Shown here: positions 25,071-34,848 of the stretch, piece after piece
How positions within the stretch are numbered: position 1 is the stretch's first letter
How the letters are laid out: every line of letters begins with the position of its first letter
Assembly: GCA_035626395.1 (NCBI GenBank)
Contig: DASPNR010000042.1
Location: 186,001 to 250,000 of the forward strand
DNA from: Candidatus Limnocylindrales bacterium
GTDB lineage: Bacteria > Desulfobacterota > Binatia > UBA1149 > CAITLU01
DNA: 64,000 nt
Reading direction: 5' to 3'
Position numbers and translations under genes: made by a program
Notes under the pieces: generated by a model
Told to the model about the DNA's origin: nothing
Database searches by the model: none
Seen by the model: only the letters and a program-made list of their open reading frames with translations

Positions 25071-25820
25071 TCAAGGAAGTGCAATTCCGAGCGCGCGAAG
25101 CTCGCGTTCGGCCGCGCCCGCCCAGTCGCGGTTGGCCGCGGGGCTGGCCGGGCTGGGATGGGGGATGCAGCCGAGGCGCGCCTCGGTGCTCGTCAGCACG
25201 CGGAGGATGCGCTCGGTGGCGAAACGACCGATGCCGATCACGTGGCGCGGCGCCAGGCAGGCGACGCTCTCGGCGAGCGCACGATCGCAGGCGGCGAAGA
25301 GCGCGATCTTCTCGGCCGGCGGCAGCTTGTCGGGAGTGCGGTTGCGCCCGCTCTTCTCGAGGAAGACCAGCGGACAGTAGTTGAGGACGAAGAAGCGGCC
25401 GAAGAAGCGGGCGGGCGTGCCGAAGCGCGTTCGGGCCCAACCCCACAACCGGGCGCCGCTGACCTCCTCGCGCGTGCAGTCGAAGCCGAGGACCGGACGC
25501 TTGGGGTGCTCGCGCGGCGGCCTGCCGATCTGCGCGCGGATGCCGAGCCAGTCACGCACCAGCGGCACGTGCCCGAACGGAACTCCGGTCTGCGTCATGC
25601 CGAACGGCCCTGGGTTCATGCCGACGAGCACCACCTCCTTGCGGCCGCCGCCGTACCGGCCGACGTACTCGGCGTAACCGGCGCGCGCGTAGGACAGCGG
25701 GTTGTAGACGTACTCGACCTCGCCGCCGAAGCGCAGGCGGCCGACGCCTGCGCAGAGCTCGTCGGCGATCTCGAGCAGGCGCGCGCCGCCGCAGTCGCCG
25801 CCGCGGGCGTGGGGCTGCAC
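25071..25820 (-). CDS. Single-strand-selective uracil-DNA glycosylase (SMUG1 type)
   Basis: 249 aa from GTG 25820. Excises uracil from DNA in base excision repair. Recognisable SMUG1 signatures: YVYNPLSYARAGYAEYV; water-activating loop GMNPGPFGMTQTGVPFG (residues 67-83); and HPSPASPAANRDW near the C-terminus, the DNA intercalation and His loop. The length matches SMUG1. SMUG1 is mostly known from animals but also occurs in scattered bacteria. The frame continues upstream for hundreds of codons by GC bias; the GTG fits just after the stop of the LLM gene, 8 bp away. The gene is second in the minus-strand run LLM, SMUG1, membrane protein, sppA. Confidence 0.92.
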   Translation of the reverse strand: MQPHARGGDCGGARLLEIADELCAGVGRLRFGGEVEYVYNPLSYARAGYAEYVGRYGGGRKEVVLVGMNPGPFGMTQTGVPFGHVPLVRDWLGIRAQIGRPPREHPKRPVLGFDCTREEVSGARLWGWARTRFGTPARFFGRFFVLNYCPLVFLEKSGRNRTPDKLPPAEKIALFAACDRALAESVACLAPRHVIGIGRFATERILRVLTSTEARLGCIPHPSPASPAANRDWAGAAERELRALGIALP

Positions 25821-25828
25821 GCGTGCGC

Positions 25829-26707
25829 TCAATTCCTGGCGGGAGCGAACGCTTCGAGCACTCGCCAATCGGGCTGCGGCAGCCCCAGCGGATGCAGAGG
25901 CTGAATGCAGACGTGATCGGCGCCGGCGTCGTGGTGGGCCTGAATACGCGCGGCGATGGCCTTCTCGTCGCCCCACGCCACGATCGCATCGACGAGCCTG
26001 TCGCTGCCCATGTTGGAGAAGTCGTCGCCGGAGAAGCCGAAGCGCTCCAGGTTTCGCCGGTAGTTCGGCAGGTCCAGGTACATGGCGATGGCGTTGCGCG
26101 CGACGCCGCGCGCCTTGGCTGCGTCTGTTTCCAGCAGCACCTTCTGCTCGGTGCATATCCAGGCGGTGGGGCCGACGGTTTCGCGTGCGAAAGCGGTGTG
26201 CTCGGGCGGCACCAGGTACGGGTGCACGCCCGCCGTCTTTTGCGCCGCCAGCGCCAGCATCTTCGGGTGCAGCGCTCCGACGACCACCGGCGCGTTGTCG
26301 CTCGGCGGCACGGCCGCGTACGGCGCCTTCTCCATCGCCTCGAGGTAGTCGCGCATCATCGAATAGGGCCGGCTGTAGTCGTGGCCGCGCAGCCCCTGCA
26401 CCAGAGGCCGGTGCGAAACGCCGACGCCCAGCAGGAAGCGGCCTCCGGACTGCTCGGCCAGGGTGCGCCGGCCCGACGCCATGGTCAGCGCGTCGCGCGC
26501 GTAGATGTTGGCGATGCCCGAGGCAATCACCAGCGACCTGGTCGAGGCCAGAAGGAAGGACGCCGACGCGAAGATCTCGCGGCCGACGGCCTCCGGAAGC
26601 CACATCGCGCCGTAGCCGAGCTGCTCGACCTTGCGCGCGGTCTCGGCCGCCTGCTCGGCGGGAAGCGCATCGAGGAAGGTCCAGACACCGAGTTTTCCGA
26701 TTTGCAT
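25829..26707 (-). CDS. LLM-class (F420-type) flavin/deazaflavin oxidoreductase
   Basis: 292 aa from ATG 26707, right behind AGGAGG. TIM-barrel luciferase-like monooxygenase superfamily: MQIGKLGVWTFLDALPAEQA start, GYGAMWLPEAVGREIFASASFLLA, ASGIANIYARDALTMASGRRTLAEQSGGRFLLGVGVSH, and a C-terminal ADHVCIQPLHP. It matches the 'TIGR03620' subgroup of F420-dependent LLM proteins. Whether F420 or FMN is used cannot be seen here. F420 enzymes would fit Binatota- or actinobacteria-like metabolism. First gene of the minus-strand cluster and divergent from the acyl-CoA dehydrogenase pair (118 bp). Confidence 0.88.
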   Translation of the reverse strand: MQIGKLGVWTFLDALPAEQAAETARKVEQLGYGAMWLPEAVGREIFASASFLLASTRSLVIASGIANIYARDALTMASGRRTLAEQSGGRFLLGVGVSHRPLVQGLRGHDYSRPYSMMRDYLEAMEKAPYAAVPPSDNAPVVVGALHPKMLALAAQKTAGVHPYLVPPEHTAFARETVGPTAWICTEQKVLLETDAAKARGVARNAIAMYLDLPNYRRNLERFGFSGDDFSNMGSDRLVDAIVAWGDEKAIAARIQAHHDAGADHVCIQPLHPLGLPQPDWRVLEAFAPARN

Positions 26708-26825
26708 GGGAGGCCTCCTGCTCGGCGCGAAGTATGGCGCGGCACCGGGCCGGGGCAAGGCTGCCGGCGCCTTTGCGAAATGGAGAAACGTGTTCTAACG
26801 CGGGCCACGAACAGCCGGAGCCGCC

Positions 26826-28043
26826 ATGAATCTGACCTACAGTCCTGAGTACGAAGACTTCCGCGCCAAGGTCCGCGCCTTCCTCGACGCCTGCTGGACC
26901 GCCGAGGACCGCGCGCGCTACGGCGGCGGCGAGGTGCTGATCGGTCGCATCGCACGGCCCGATGAGCGCGTCACCGAGTTTCGCATGCAGGCCATCGAGG
27001 CCGGCTATCTGTATCGCAACATTCCGCGCCAGTGGGGCGGCGGCGAGCAGGCGTTCGATCCGCTCAAGTCGGCGATCATCCGCGAGGAGTTCAAGCGCGC
27101 CAGGGCGCCGCGCGAGATGGTGGGGCAGGGGCCGTCGATGCTCGTGTTCACGCTGCTCGAGCACGGCACCGAAGAGCAGAAGCGCCGCTTCATCCGCGAC
27201 ACGCTGCTCGGCAGGCTGCTGTGGTGCCAGGGCTACTCCGAGCCTGGCGCCGGCAGCGACCTGGCATCGCTGCGCACGCGCGCCGAGCTGGACGGCGATC
27301 AGTGGGTGGTCAACGGCCAGAAGATCTGGACGTCCAATGCCGACGAGGCCGACTGGATGTTCGCGCTGGTGCGCACCGAGCCGGAGGCTCCCAAGCACGA
27401 CGGCATCAGCTACATGCTTATCGACATGAAGACGCCCGGCATCACCGTGCGGCCGCTGCGGCAGATGACGGGTGAGAGCGACTTCAACGAGGTCTTCTTC
27501 GACAACGTGCGCGTGCCGCGCGAGTCGCTGGTGGGCGAGCGTGGCAAGGGCTGGGTCGTCAGCCGTTCCACGCTGAAGTACGAGCGGGCGCTCATCGGGG
27601 ACACCGATATCAACCGCCGCACGCTCGATGGCATGGTGGTGCTGGCGCAGGCCGTCGAGCGCGGCGGCCGCCCCGTCATCGAGGACGGCGTCATCCGCGG
27701 CAGGCTCATGGAGATGGAGTGCCGCCTGGCGGCGGCCGAATTCCACTCGATGCGGCTGCTGACCATGCAGTCGCGCGGGCAGGACCCGGGCTTGGCGGGA
27801 ATGGTGCCCAAGCTCTACGGCACCCAGCTCACCTACGACATCGCGCGCCTGGCCATGGACATCATGGGCGACGGTGCGGCTCTGGCGCCTGGCGAATCGA
27901 ACGCGCCGGCCATGGGAATGTTCGTGCATGCCTACCTGTGGTCGCTCGGCATCCTGATCGCCGGCGGCACCGCCAACATCCAGCGCAACATCGTGGCTGA
28001 GCGCGGCCTCGGCATGCCGCGCGATCCTGCGCAGAAGCGGTAG
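26826..28043 (+). CDS. Acyl-CoA dehydrogenase (subunit 1 of an adjacent pair)
   Basis: 405-aa FAD flavoprotein that introduces a C2-C3 double bond into an acyl-CoA. N-terminal helical domain (YEDFRAKVRAFLDACW), middle beta domain with FAD-contact sequences WCQGYSEPGAGSDLASLRT and NGQKIWTSNADEADWMFALVRT, and C-terminal helical bundle ending in GGTANIQRNIVAERGLGMPRDP. The next gene, 13 bp downstream, encodes a shorter, divergent acyl-CoA dehydrogenase. Such pairs often form alpha2beta2 enzymes acting on steroid or branched side chains (ChsE- or FadE28/29-like). Substrate unknown. Confidence 0.95.
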   Translation: MNLTYSPEYEDFRAKVRAFLDACWTAEDRARYGGGEVLIGRIARPDERVTEFRMQAIEAGYLYRNIPRQWGGGEQAFDPLKSAIIREEFKRARAPREMVGQGPSMLVFTLLEHGTEEQKRRFIRDTLLGRLLWCQGYSEPGAGSDLASLRTRAELDGDQWVVNGQKIWTSNADEADWMFALVRTEPEAPKHDGISYMLIDMKTPGITVRPLRQMTGESDFNEVFFDNVRVPRESLVGERGKGWVVSRSTLKYERALIGDTDINRRTLDGMVVLAQAVERGGRPVIEDGVIRGRLMEMECRLAAAEFHSMRLLTMQSRGQDPGLAGMVPKLYGTQLTYDIARLAMDIMGDGAALAPGESNAPAMGMFVHAYLWSLGILIAGGTANIQRNIVAERGLGMPRDPAQKR

Positions 28044-28056
28044 AAGAGGAACGGCG

Positions 28057-29142
28057 ATGGAATTCGGTCTTACGCCCGAGCAGGTGGCGCTGGCGGACAC
28101 GGTGCGCCGCTATCTTGCCGATCAATGTCCGACCGACCGCGTGCGCGCGATCATGGAAAGCGACAGCGGGCACGATGTCGATCTGTGGCGCGGGCTGATG
28201 GAACTCGGCGTCGGAGCGCTGCCCGTGCCCGAGCAGCATGGCGGTATGGCCGCCGAGCTTCTCGATCTGGCGCTGGTGTCCGAAGAGCTTGGCTTTGCGT
28301 GCGCGCCCGGACCATTCCTCGGATGCGCGCTGGCAACCGTCGCGCTGGCTGCCGGCGACGACGAGGAGGCCAAGGCGAGATGGCTGCCGGCGATTGCCGC
28401 CGGCGAGACCCTGGCAACGGTGGCCATCGGCGAGAGCGGCAGCCGCTGGGACGCGCACGAGCTGCAGGCGCGCGCCGGCAACGGCCGCCTGAGCGCAAGC
28501 AAGCCTCTGGTGCCCTACGCCTCGCTGTCGCGGCTGCACGTGGTTGCCGCCACCGACGGCGGCGAGGCCGCGCTGTTCCTGGTCGAGAGCGACGCAGCCG
28601 GCGTGGAGATGACGGCACTTTCCGGCAACGACCGGACGCGCCGTCTCGAGGTGGTCGAATACCGCGACGTGCAGGCGCGCCGCATCGGCGGCACCGCCGC
28701 GTTCGAGAGGGTGCGCGATGCGGCGCTCGTGCTGATCGCGGCCGACGCCTTCGGCGGCGCGAGGCGATGCCTGGAGATGGCGCGTACCTACGCTCTCCAG
28801 CGCGAACAGTTCGGCCAGGTCATCGGTGCGTTTCAGGCGGTCAAGCATCAGCTGGCCAACCTGGCGGTGGACCTGGAGCCGGGGCTTTCGCTGTGGTGGT
28901 ACGCCGCGCATTCGCTGGACGCGCTTCCCGAGCAGGCGCCTCGTCACGCCGCCATGGCCAAGGCGCATCTGTGCGACCTGTTCGATCGTGCGGCGCGCGA
29001 TTCGACGGAGCTGCATGGCGGCATCGGCTTCACCTGGGAGTTCGACCTGCACCTGTGGCTGCGGCGGTCGCTGTTCGATCGCAGCTTCTTCGGCGACTCG
29101 CACTACCATCGGGCGCGCGCTGCGCGCCTTGCCGGCTGGTGA
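28057..29142 (+). CDS. Acyl-CoA dehydrogenase (subunit 2 of the pair)
   Basis: 361-aa acyl-CoA dehydrogenase fold: MEFGLTPEQVALADTVRRYL at the N-terminus, LALVSEELGFACAPGPFL, substrate and flavin regions ATVAIGESGSRWDA, C-terminal QREQFGQVIGAFQAVKHQLANL, and ELHGGIGFTWEFDLHLWLRR where the FAD-binding tail of FadE partners lies. The flavin signature in the middle domain is weak compared with the upstream gene, as expected for the second chain of a heteromeric enzyme that completes one shared FAD site per dimer. The AGAGGAACGGCG ribosome binding site lies within the 13-bp gap. Confidence 0.93.
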   Translation: MEFGLTPEQVALADTVRRYLADQCPTDRVRAIMESDSGHDVDLWRGLMELGVGALPVPEQHGGMAAELLDLALVSEELGFACAPGPFLGCALATVALAAGDDEEAKARWLPAIAAGETLATVAIGESGSRWDAHELQARAGNGRLSASKPLVPYASLSRLHVVAATDGGEAALFLVESDAAGVEMTALSGNDRTRRLEVVEYRDVQARRIGGTAAFERVRDAALVLIAADAFGGARRCLEMARTYALQREQFGQVIGAFQAVKHQLANLAVDLEPGLSLWWYAAHSLDALPEQAPRHAAMAKAHLCDLFDRAARDSTELHGGIGFTWEFDLHLWLRRSLFDRSFFGDSHYHRARAARLAGW

Positions 29143-29175
29143 AAGCTCCGGCGCGACCGGCATGACGGGAGCTGT

Positions 29176-31149
29176 GTGACCGGCGGCATCGTCAGAGGGG
29201 CCGCCGCCGCTCTGCGCGGCCCGCGTGCGCCGTTCGTGCTGGCGATCCTGGCGTGCACGCTGCTTGCCGTCTGGCTCGTCTATCCGGTCACGCGTCCCGG
29301 AATGATCGTCAACCAGGACGCGCCGAGGCACCTGCTGCGCACCAAGGTCATGGTCGAGCAGTTCCTGCCTTCGGGCCACGTCGACGGATGGTCGCCGTAC
29401 TGGTACCTCGGCGCGCAGCTCTTCCTGTTTCAGTCGTACGGCTACTTCGCGGTCATCGGAGCGGCGGCGCTGCTGCTGCAGTCGCTGCTGTCGATGCACG
29501 CGGTGTTCAAGCTGTTCTACGTGCTGCCCATCGTCGTGCTGCCGGCTGCGGTGGCGTACCTTGCGCGGCGCAGCGGCCTGACCCGCGGCGGCGCAGCCGT
29601 TGCCGCGCTGGCAGCGCTGATCTTCGGAACCAACCTCGGCTACGGAATGGCGGGCCTGTTTCGCACCGGGCTGCTGATCCAGGCCGCCGGCATCGTCGTG
29701 TTCGCGCTGGCGTGGCCGGCGGTGCTCGATGCGCTCGACGGCGTTCGCCACGCGCTGTGGAAGGCGAGCCTGCTGCTGGGCGCGATGCTGGTGGTGCATT
29801 TCATCAGCGGCGCCTACGCGCTGGCGGCGGCCGGAGTCGTGGCAGCCGCGTTGTCGCTATGGCGGCGCGACGTCGGTGTGCTGATGCGCTACGTCATGCT
29901 CGCGGCCATCGTGCTGCTGCTGGCCGGCCACTCGATCTTCCCGGCGCTCGAGCTTCGCGAGTATGGCGGGTTCGCGGTTGGCTGGGGCGAGCGGCGCACG
30001 CGCGACGACGAGTTCCTGCGCGGCGAGCTGCTGGGGCCTCGCGTGCTGGTGCTCTGCGCATACGCTGCCGGAGTCTGGGCGATCCTGTTCGACCGCGGGC
30101 GCCTGGCGATGACGGCCCTGCTGCTGTTCGGCACCGGAGCCGTGGCGGTTTCGGGACCGTTCTGGTGGGAGCCGGCCTGGCTGCAGCGTGCGCTTTCGAC
30201 TCTGGTGCGGCCCCGCGCCGTTCCCTACGCATGCCTGTTCGCCGCGCTCATGGCCGGCCTCGCCTTCGAACGCGTCCGCGCCGGGTTCACGGTCCTGGCG
30301 CAGCGCGGGCTGCGGCCGCACTGGATGCTGGCCCTTGCGCTCGCTCTGGCGCTGGGCGCCGCAGCGGTCGCGATGAAGGAGGCGATCGTCCTGCGTCGGC
30401 ACGTGCACACCGAAGCGACGCATCGCGGGCCGGGGCGGCGCGAGTTCCTGCGCGTGGTGCGCTGGCTGCGCGAGCATGCGCCGCCGCAATCGGTGATCGC
30501 GGTGGACCGGCGCGCCTTCGACTTTGCGCACCTCGGCGTTCGCAGCGTCATCAGCATGCTCAACCTGCGCACGGGCGTCTACACGCTCGGCGGCGACCAG
30601 GCCGAGCTCAGCGCCGCCGCAGCGCGCTCGCCGCGCGGGCCCTTGAACGACCAGGACCAGCCCGAGCGCGTGGCGGAACGGCTGCGTGCCTACGGCGTAT
30701 CCCATCTGATCGTGACGACTGCCGCCGCACGCGAGCGCTACGACGCCAGCGGCGACTTCAGCTCGGGATATCGGGACCGCAACGCGACCATCTACGAGGT
30801 CGAGCGCGGCGGTGTGCGCCTGCACGGCAAGGCGGTATCGGTGCTGCGCTCCCGCTACACCCCCGAGCTGGCGCGATGGACCGTTCGCACCAAGGCCGGC
30901 GGCAAAGCCGTTGCGGCGATCAGCCCGCATCCGAACTGGAAAGCGACGGTAAGTGGCCGGCCGGTCGCGCTCTCGGCGGTCCCGGACTCGCTGCTGAGCC
31001 TGGAGCTGCCGCCCGGCATGCGCGAGGTCGAGCTCGTGTACGAGCGGCGCTGGAGCGAGCGGCTCTACAATTGGATCTCGCTCGTGACGCTCGTCGGTGT
31101 GCTGGTAGCGTGGCGGCGCGGCCGACACTCGCGCGACAGCGTGTCCTAG
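29176..31149 (+). CDS. Large polytopic membrane protein, GT-C-like
   Basis: 657 aa from GTG 29176, with GGGAG five bases upstream. About 11-12 transmembrane helices in the first 400 residues. The first extracytoplasmic loop (MIVNQDAPRHLLRTKVMVEQFLPSG) carries Asp/Arg/His residues, and WSPYWYLGAQLFLFQSYGYFAVI follows, the pattern of GT-C-type transferases and 6-pyruvoyl-tetrahydropterin-synthase-related membrane proteins. The soluble C-terminal 230 residues (VRWLREHAPPQSVIAVDRRAF... ISPHPNWKATVSGRPVAL) resemble YfhO-like extracytoplasmic domains. Probably transfers sugars or builds envelope polymers. Substrate and donor unknown. It starts 33 bp after the acyl-CoA dehydrogenase gene, so it may be co-transcribed. 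Confidence 0.75.
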   Translation: MTGGIVRGAAAALRGPRAPFVLAILACTLLAVWLVYPVTRPGMIVNQDAPRHLLRTKVMVEQFLPSGHVDGWSPYWYLGAQLFLFQSYGYFAVIGAAALLLQSLLSMHAVFKLFYVLPIVVLPAAVAYLARRSGLTRGGAAVAALAALIFGTNLGYGMAGLFRTGLLIQAAGIVVFALAWPAVLDALDGVRHALWKASLLLGAMLVVHFISGAYALAAAGVVAAALSLWRRDVGVLMRYVMLAAIVLLLAGHSIFPALELREYGGFAVGWGERRTRDDEFLRGELLGPRVLVLCAYAAGVWAILFDRGRLAMTALLLFGTGAVAVSGPFWWEPAWLQRALSTLVRPRAVPYACLFAALMAGLAFERVRAGFTVLAQRGLRPHWMLALALALALGAAAVAMKEAIVLRRHVHTEATHRGPGRREFLRVVRWLREHAPPQSVIAVDRRAFDFAHLGVRSVISMLNLRTGVYTLGGDQAELSAAAARSPRGPLNDQDQPERVAERLRAYGVSHLIVTTAAARERYDASGDFSSGYRDRNATIYEVERGGVRLHGKAVSVLRSRYTPELARWTVRTKAGGKAVAAISPHPNWKATVSGRPVALSAVPDSLLSLELPPGMREVELVYERRWSERLYNWISLVTLVGVLVAWRRGRHSRDSVS

Positions 31150-31365
31150 TCTGAGACAGCGACTTCGCTTCTATTGTTTATTTGTCTTCCTAATGTGTTT
31201 TGCGACGGCCGTCGCTGCGAAAAAAAATTTGACGAGGCTCGGCAATCCATGCAGGAAGGATCGCATCCGTACACCTTTCTGCGTTCGACGAACGCGCCGT
31301 GCCCGTGACGGCTCGCAGAGGAGTGCCCGGCGCAAAGAGCAATCTCGAAGAGGAGACTTCTTCCG

Positions 31366-31650
31366 ATGTTGGCTGTTTCTATTCTCTCGATCGGACTTCT
31401 GACCTGGGTCGCCTTCGTCTATGTGATGTATCACTACGGCGACCGGCCGGTGAGCGTGGCGTGGTATGCGGTGATGGTCAGCCTGGGCGTGCTCGAGTAC
31501 GGCAAGGCCGTCCTCGGTCTGGTCGAGCTGGGAGTCAATCCTCTTCCCGTCGCGATGATCGCAGCGGCGTGCGCCGGCGGCTTCATCTACTACCGCCAGC
31601 GCCGTGCCGAGCTGGGCCGTCCCGAGGGCCTGTCGCTGCTGAAGGCCTAG
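31366..31650 (+). CDS. Small membrane protein (three predicted TM helices)
   Basis: 94 aa, ATG 31366 with a GAGGAG sequence about 14 bp upstream. TM helices at about residues 3-22, 29-50 and 58-76, with short polar loops (YHYGDRPVSVAW), and a basic tail (YYRQRRAELGRPEGLSLLKA) that should face the cytoplasm. No known domain. The 216-bp leader upstream includes the unusually AT-rich stretch 31160-31235, a likely promoter zone for this gene, although no clear -35/-10 pair stands out. Confidence 0.68.
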   Translation: MLAVSILSIGLLTWVAFVYVMYHYGDRPVSVAWYAVMVSLGVLEYGKAVLGLVELGVNPLPVAMIAAACAGGFIYYRQRRAELGRPEGLSLLKA

Positions 31651-31718
31651 AGCCGCAACGCTGCGCGGCGGCTAGCGGCGGGAACGTCGCTGCGCCGCGC
31701 GCGGCTGTGCCTGCCTCG

Positions 31719-33419
31719 TCAGCGCATCGTCGCAGCGATGCGTGAGGCCACCTCGGCCGCTTCGCGGCGCCAGTCGGCGCTGCCCATGTCCACCTGTTGC
31801 TTCCGCTGCGCCGGCCATTCGCCGGCAGCTTCCATTTCCGCGGTCACCCGCGCGTACAGCTCCGGCCCGGCGTCCGAAGCGTCGGTCCCACGCCGGCTGC
31901 GCGCTGCAAGCCGCTCCATCACCACGCGCTCCTCGGCACGCGCCTCGACCACCCATGCCTCGATGCCGCGGGCACGCGCCCAGTGGGCGGCCTGCTGGCG
32001 CCAGGCCCGCCGCGCGAACGTTGCATCCAGGATGACGGGCCGTCCGGCGCCGATGGCCGGCGCCGCCTCCTCGAGCATGGCGGCGTAGACTGCATCTCGC
32101 GACTGCAGCGCGTACAGCCCCTGACCATGCGCGGCTGCGGCGCGATCGGTGGCGGCCAAACCTGCGCGGTCCTTGCGGACGCGATCGGACGACACGACCA
32201 CCGCCGCCAGCGCATCCGCCAGCTCCTCGGCCAGCGTCGTCTTGCCTGCGCCGACGGTGCCGGACACCAGCACCAGCACCCGCCCGCGCCGCGGCGCGAG
32301 GTAAGATGAGGCAAGGTCGAGGTGGCCTCTGGCGCTTTCGCGGGCGCCGTCGCGCTGTCCGGCCGCGAGCGCCTCATCGCCCGCGACCAGCGCGGCCACC
32401 TTGGCGCGAACCATGGCGCGGTAGCTCAGGAAGAAGTCGATGACGCTGTAGAGATGATAGTCGCCGCTGTCGCGCGCGTAGCGGCGCAGCAGCCGCGCCG
32501 ACAGGTCGGGACGCCCGCGGTACTGCAGGTCCATGGCGAGAAAGGCGATGTCGGAGGCGGCATCGATGCGGCGGAAGTCCTCGCGGAACTCCAGGCAGTC
32601 CACCATGAGCGGCTCGGCGTCGTCCGACTCGAACCATACGTGCTCGCAGTGCAGATCGCCGTGCGCGTCGACGACGCGGCCGCGCAGGAGACGTTGCTCG
32701 AAGTCGGGCGCATGCTCGGCGGCGAACTGCTCGGCTGCGCGGGCAACCGCCTCCACGCGTACGCGCTCCACGCACGGGCTGGCCAGCTGCAGCAGAGCAT
32801 CGATGTTGCCGCGCGCCGGCGCGGTCGTGCGGGCGAGCCACGAGGCCACGTCGAACGGCCCGGGAGTGCCAAGGGTGTGCGCGGCGTGGAACGCGGCCAT
32901 GCGTGCGGCCACGGCGTCGATGTGTCGCGGCTCGATCGCGCCTGCCGCCAGAAGGCTCTTCATGTCGCGTCCGGCCGGCAGCCTTCGCATCACCACGCAG
33001 TGCTCGACGGCGTCGCCGCTTGCCGACAGCTGCTCGCCGGTCTCACCGATGAGGAAGCGCGAACCATGCGAGGACGACGGTGAGCGAAGCACCGGGGCGA
33101 CGCCCAGATAGACGTCGGGCGCCAGCCGTCTGTTGAGGGAGACCTCACGCAGGCAGTCCTGGTTTCGTTCCGACAGCTCGGAGAAATCCAGAAAGGCCAG
33201 CCGCACGGGGCGGCGCAGCTTGTAGACACGGGTGCCGGCAAGGAAGACGTGCGAGATGTGCGTGTCGATGCGCGCGACCGTGCCGCTCGCACCGGCGTCG
33301 GCGGGAAACGCCCGCGCGTCCGCCAGCGCCTCGAGGATCGCCTCGTGCTCGTCGTCCTGCCTCACCGCCCTCACCCTTGCAGCACCGGTGGCGCGGTTCC
33401 AGCTGGTCTTTTCTTCCAT
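31719..33419 (-). CDS. Bifunctional aminoglycoside phosphotransferase-like / P-loop kinase protein
   Basis: 566-aa two-domain protein. The N-terminal APH-like kinase half includes [21 protein letters not shown], catalytic loop [17 protein letters not shown] and [25 protein letters not shown]. The C-terminal half is an AAA/zeta-toxin-like P-loop kinase with Walker [16 protein letters not shown], ssDRVRKD and [11 protein letters not shown]. This fusion (COG2187/COG0645) occurs widely in bacteria, often near stress genes, and its substrate is unknown. ATG 33419 overlaps the promoter zone of the divergent frmA (24-bp gap between starts); a GTG near 33381 with AAGGGTGAGG before it is an alternative start. 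Not an antibiotic-resistance gene as far as sequence shows. Confidence 0.85.
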   Translation of the reverse strand: MEEKTSWNRATGAARVRAVRQDDEHEAILEALADARAFPADAGASGTVARIDTHISHVFLAGTRVYKLRRPVRLAFLDFSELSERNQDCLREVSLNRRLAPDVYLGVAPVLRSPSSSHGSRFLIGETGEQLSASGDAVEHCVVMRRLPAGRDMKSLLAAGAIEPRHIDAVAARMAAFHAAHTLGTPGPFDVASWLARTTAPARGNIDALLQLASPCVERVRVEAVARAAEQFAAEHAPDFEQRLLRGRVVDAHGDLHCEHVWFESDDAEPLMVDCLEFREDFRRIDAASDIAFLAMDLQYRGRPDLSARLLRRYARDSGDYHLYSVIDFFLSYRAMVRAKVAALVAGDEALAAGQRDGARESARGHLDLASSYLAPRRGRVLVLVSGTVGAGKTTLAEELADALAAVVVSSDRVRKDRAGLAATDRAAAAHGQGLYALQSRDAVYAAMLEEAAPAIGAGRPVILDATFARRAWRQQAAHWARARGIEAWVVEARAEERVVMERLAARSRRGTDASDAGPELYARVTAEMEAAGEWPAQRKQQVDMGSADWRREAAEVASRIAATMR

Positions 33420-33443
33420 CCGATTTTGTCTTACGGGTCCACC

Positions 33444-34553
33444 ATGAAAACGCGCGCCGCTGTCGCTCATCGCTCGGGTGCTCCGCTGACCATCGAGACC
33501 GTCGATCTGGAAGGGCCGCGAGCAGGCGAGGTGCTGGTGGAGATCAAAGCCACCGGCGTCTGCCACACCGACGCCTACACGCTTTCGGGCGCCGATCCCG
33601 AGGGGCTGTTTCCCGCCATACTGGGGCACGAAGGTGCCGGCGTCGTCGTCGAGGTCGGCGCGGGCGTTACCACCCTGGCCGTGGGCGATCACGTCATCCC
33701 GCTCTACATTCCCGAATGTCGCCAGTGCGAGTACTGCACCAGCGGCAAGACCAACCTCTGTCAGTCGATCCGCATCACGCAGGGACGCGGCCTCATGCCC
33801 GACGGCACCAGCCGCTTCTCGCTCGATGGCCGTCCGTTGCTGCACTACATGGGCACGTCGACGTTCTCGAACTACACGGTCGTTCCCGAGATCGCCCTTG
33901 CCAAGGTCCGCGAGGACGCTCCTTTCGACAAGATCTGTTACATCGGCTGCGGCGTCACCACCGGCATCGGCGCGGTGATCAACACCGCCAAGGTGCGTCC
34001 GGGCGACAATGTCGTGGTGTTCGGGCTCGGCGGAATCGGGCTCAACGTCATCCAGGGTGCGCGCATGGCCGGCGCGAACATGATCGTCGGCGTCGACGTC
34101 AACCCCGCCAGGAAGGCGCTGGCCGAGCAGTTCGGCATGACCCACTTCGTCAATCCGAAGGAGGTCGAGGGCGACCTCGTCGCCTATATCGTCGATCTGA
34201 CGCGCGGGGGCGCCGACTTCAGCTTCGAGTGCATCGGCAACGTCTCGGTGATGCGTCAGGCCCTCGAGTGCTGCCACAAGGGCTGGGGGACCAGCGTCAT
34301 CGTGGGCGTGGCCGGCGCCGGCGAGGAGATTGCCACGCGACCATTCCAACTGGTCACCGGCCGCGTCTGGAAGGGCACCGCCTTCGGCGGCGCCAGGGGG
34401 CGCACCGACGTTCCCCGCATCGTGGATTGGTACATGGACGGCAAGATCCGCATCGACGAGCTGATCACGCACACGATGCCGCTCGAGCGGATCAATGACG
34501 CGTTCGACCTGATGCACCACGGCGAGTCCATCCGCAGCGTCGTCATGTTCTGA
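33444..34553 (+). CDS. frmA: S-(hydroxymethyl)glutathione dehydrogenase / class III alcohol dehydrogenase
   Basis: 369-aa zinc-dependent NAD-linked dehydrogenase that oxidises S-(hydroxymethyl)glutathione or a related thiol adduct in formaldehyde detoxification. Catalytic zinc ligands in [12 protein letters not shown] and GHEGAGVV; four structural zinc Cys in [16 protein letters not shown]; class III signature [15 protein letters not shown] and [14 protein letters not shown]; Rossmann [17 protein letters not shown] and D of VGVDVNP. The 369-aa length is right for the family. It stands alone, divergent from the APH/kinase fusion. It could handle formaldehyde from the PQQ dehydrogenase at the left end. 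Whether the thiol is glutathione or mycothiol is not visible. Confidence 0.92.
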   Translation: MKTRAAVAHRSGAPLTIETVDLEGPRAGEVLVEIKATGVCHTDAYTLSGADPEGLFPAILGHEGAGVVVEVGAGVTTLAVGDHVIPLYIPECRQCEYCTSGKTNLCQSIRITQGRGLMPDGTSRFSLDGRPLLHYMGTSTFSNYTVVPEIALAKVREDAPFDKICYIGCGVTTGIGAVINTAKVRPGDNVVVFGLGGIGLNVIQGARMAGANMIVGVDVNPARKALAEQFGMTHFVNPKEVEGDLVAYIVDLTRGGADFSFECIGNVSVMRQALECCHKGWGTSVIVGVAGAGEEIATRPFQLVTGRVWKGTAFGGARGRTDVPRIVDWYMDGKIRIDELITHTMPLERINDAFDLMHHGESIRSVVMF

Positions 34554-34808
34554 GGCGTGCGCGGCGGCCGCGCGCCGCCTCTCCTTCGGCAGCGGCGCGT
34601 GCCGGCGGCGCCATCGTATCCTTGATGACCAGAGGGTACGGCGCCGGCCATCTCCATCCGTCGGTCCGGTGCGCATGGAAGGTTGCTGGGCCGGAGCAGA
34701 GGCCGAAACGGCCATTCAAGCATGTGCCGACCGCCCCGGAGCCGCCTGCCATGTCGGGAACCGGCGCGGGCGCAGCCGTCCTGTGCGCAACCGCTCCTGC
34801 TTTTCTTC

Positions 34809-34838
34809 TTGAAAGTACGCCCCTTCTCCCGGCATAGT
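34809..34838 (+). promoter_or_regulatory. Sigma-70-like promoter for the dihaem protein gene
   Basis: TTGAAA (34809-34814), an 18-bp spacer and CATAGT (34833-34838), matching 5/6 and 4/6 of the consensus, start about 80 bp before ATG 34888. Transcription would begin near 34845, just at the palindrome. Confidence 0.5.
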
Positions 34839-34848
34839 GGCGCGCGAT

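Noticed and set aside
25821-28100. N-terminal extension of the SMUG1 frame to 1009 aa
   Set aside because: It runs antisense through the acyl-CoA dehydrogenase gene and across the LLM gene in another frame; only the last 249 codons are SMUG1.
31719-33419. Aminoglycoside resistance gene
   Set aside because: The APH-like half belongs to the widespread COG2187 kinase fusion with a P-loop half; nothing shows antibiotic specificity.
33420-34715. Extension of the APH/kinase frame across frmA
   Set aside because: frmA is firmly supported on the plus strand; the extension shows no domain.
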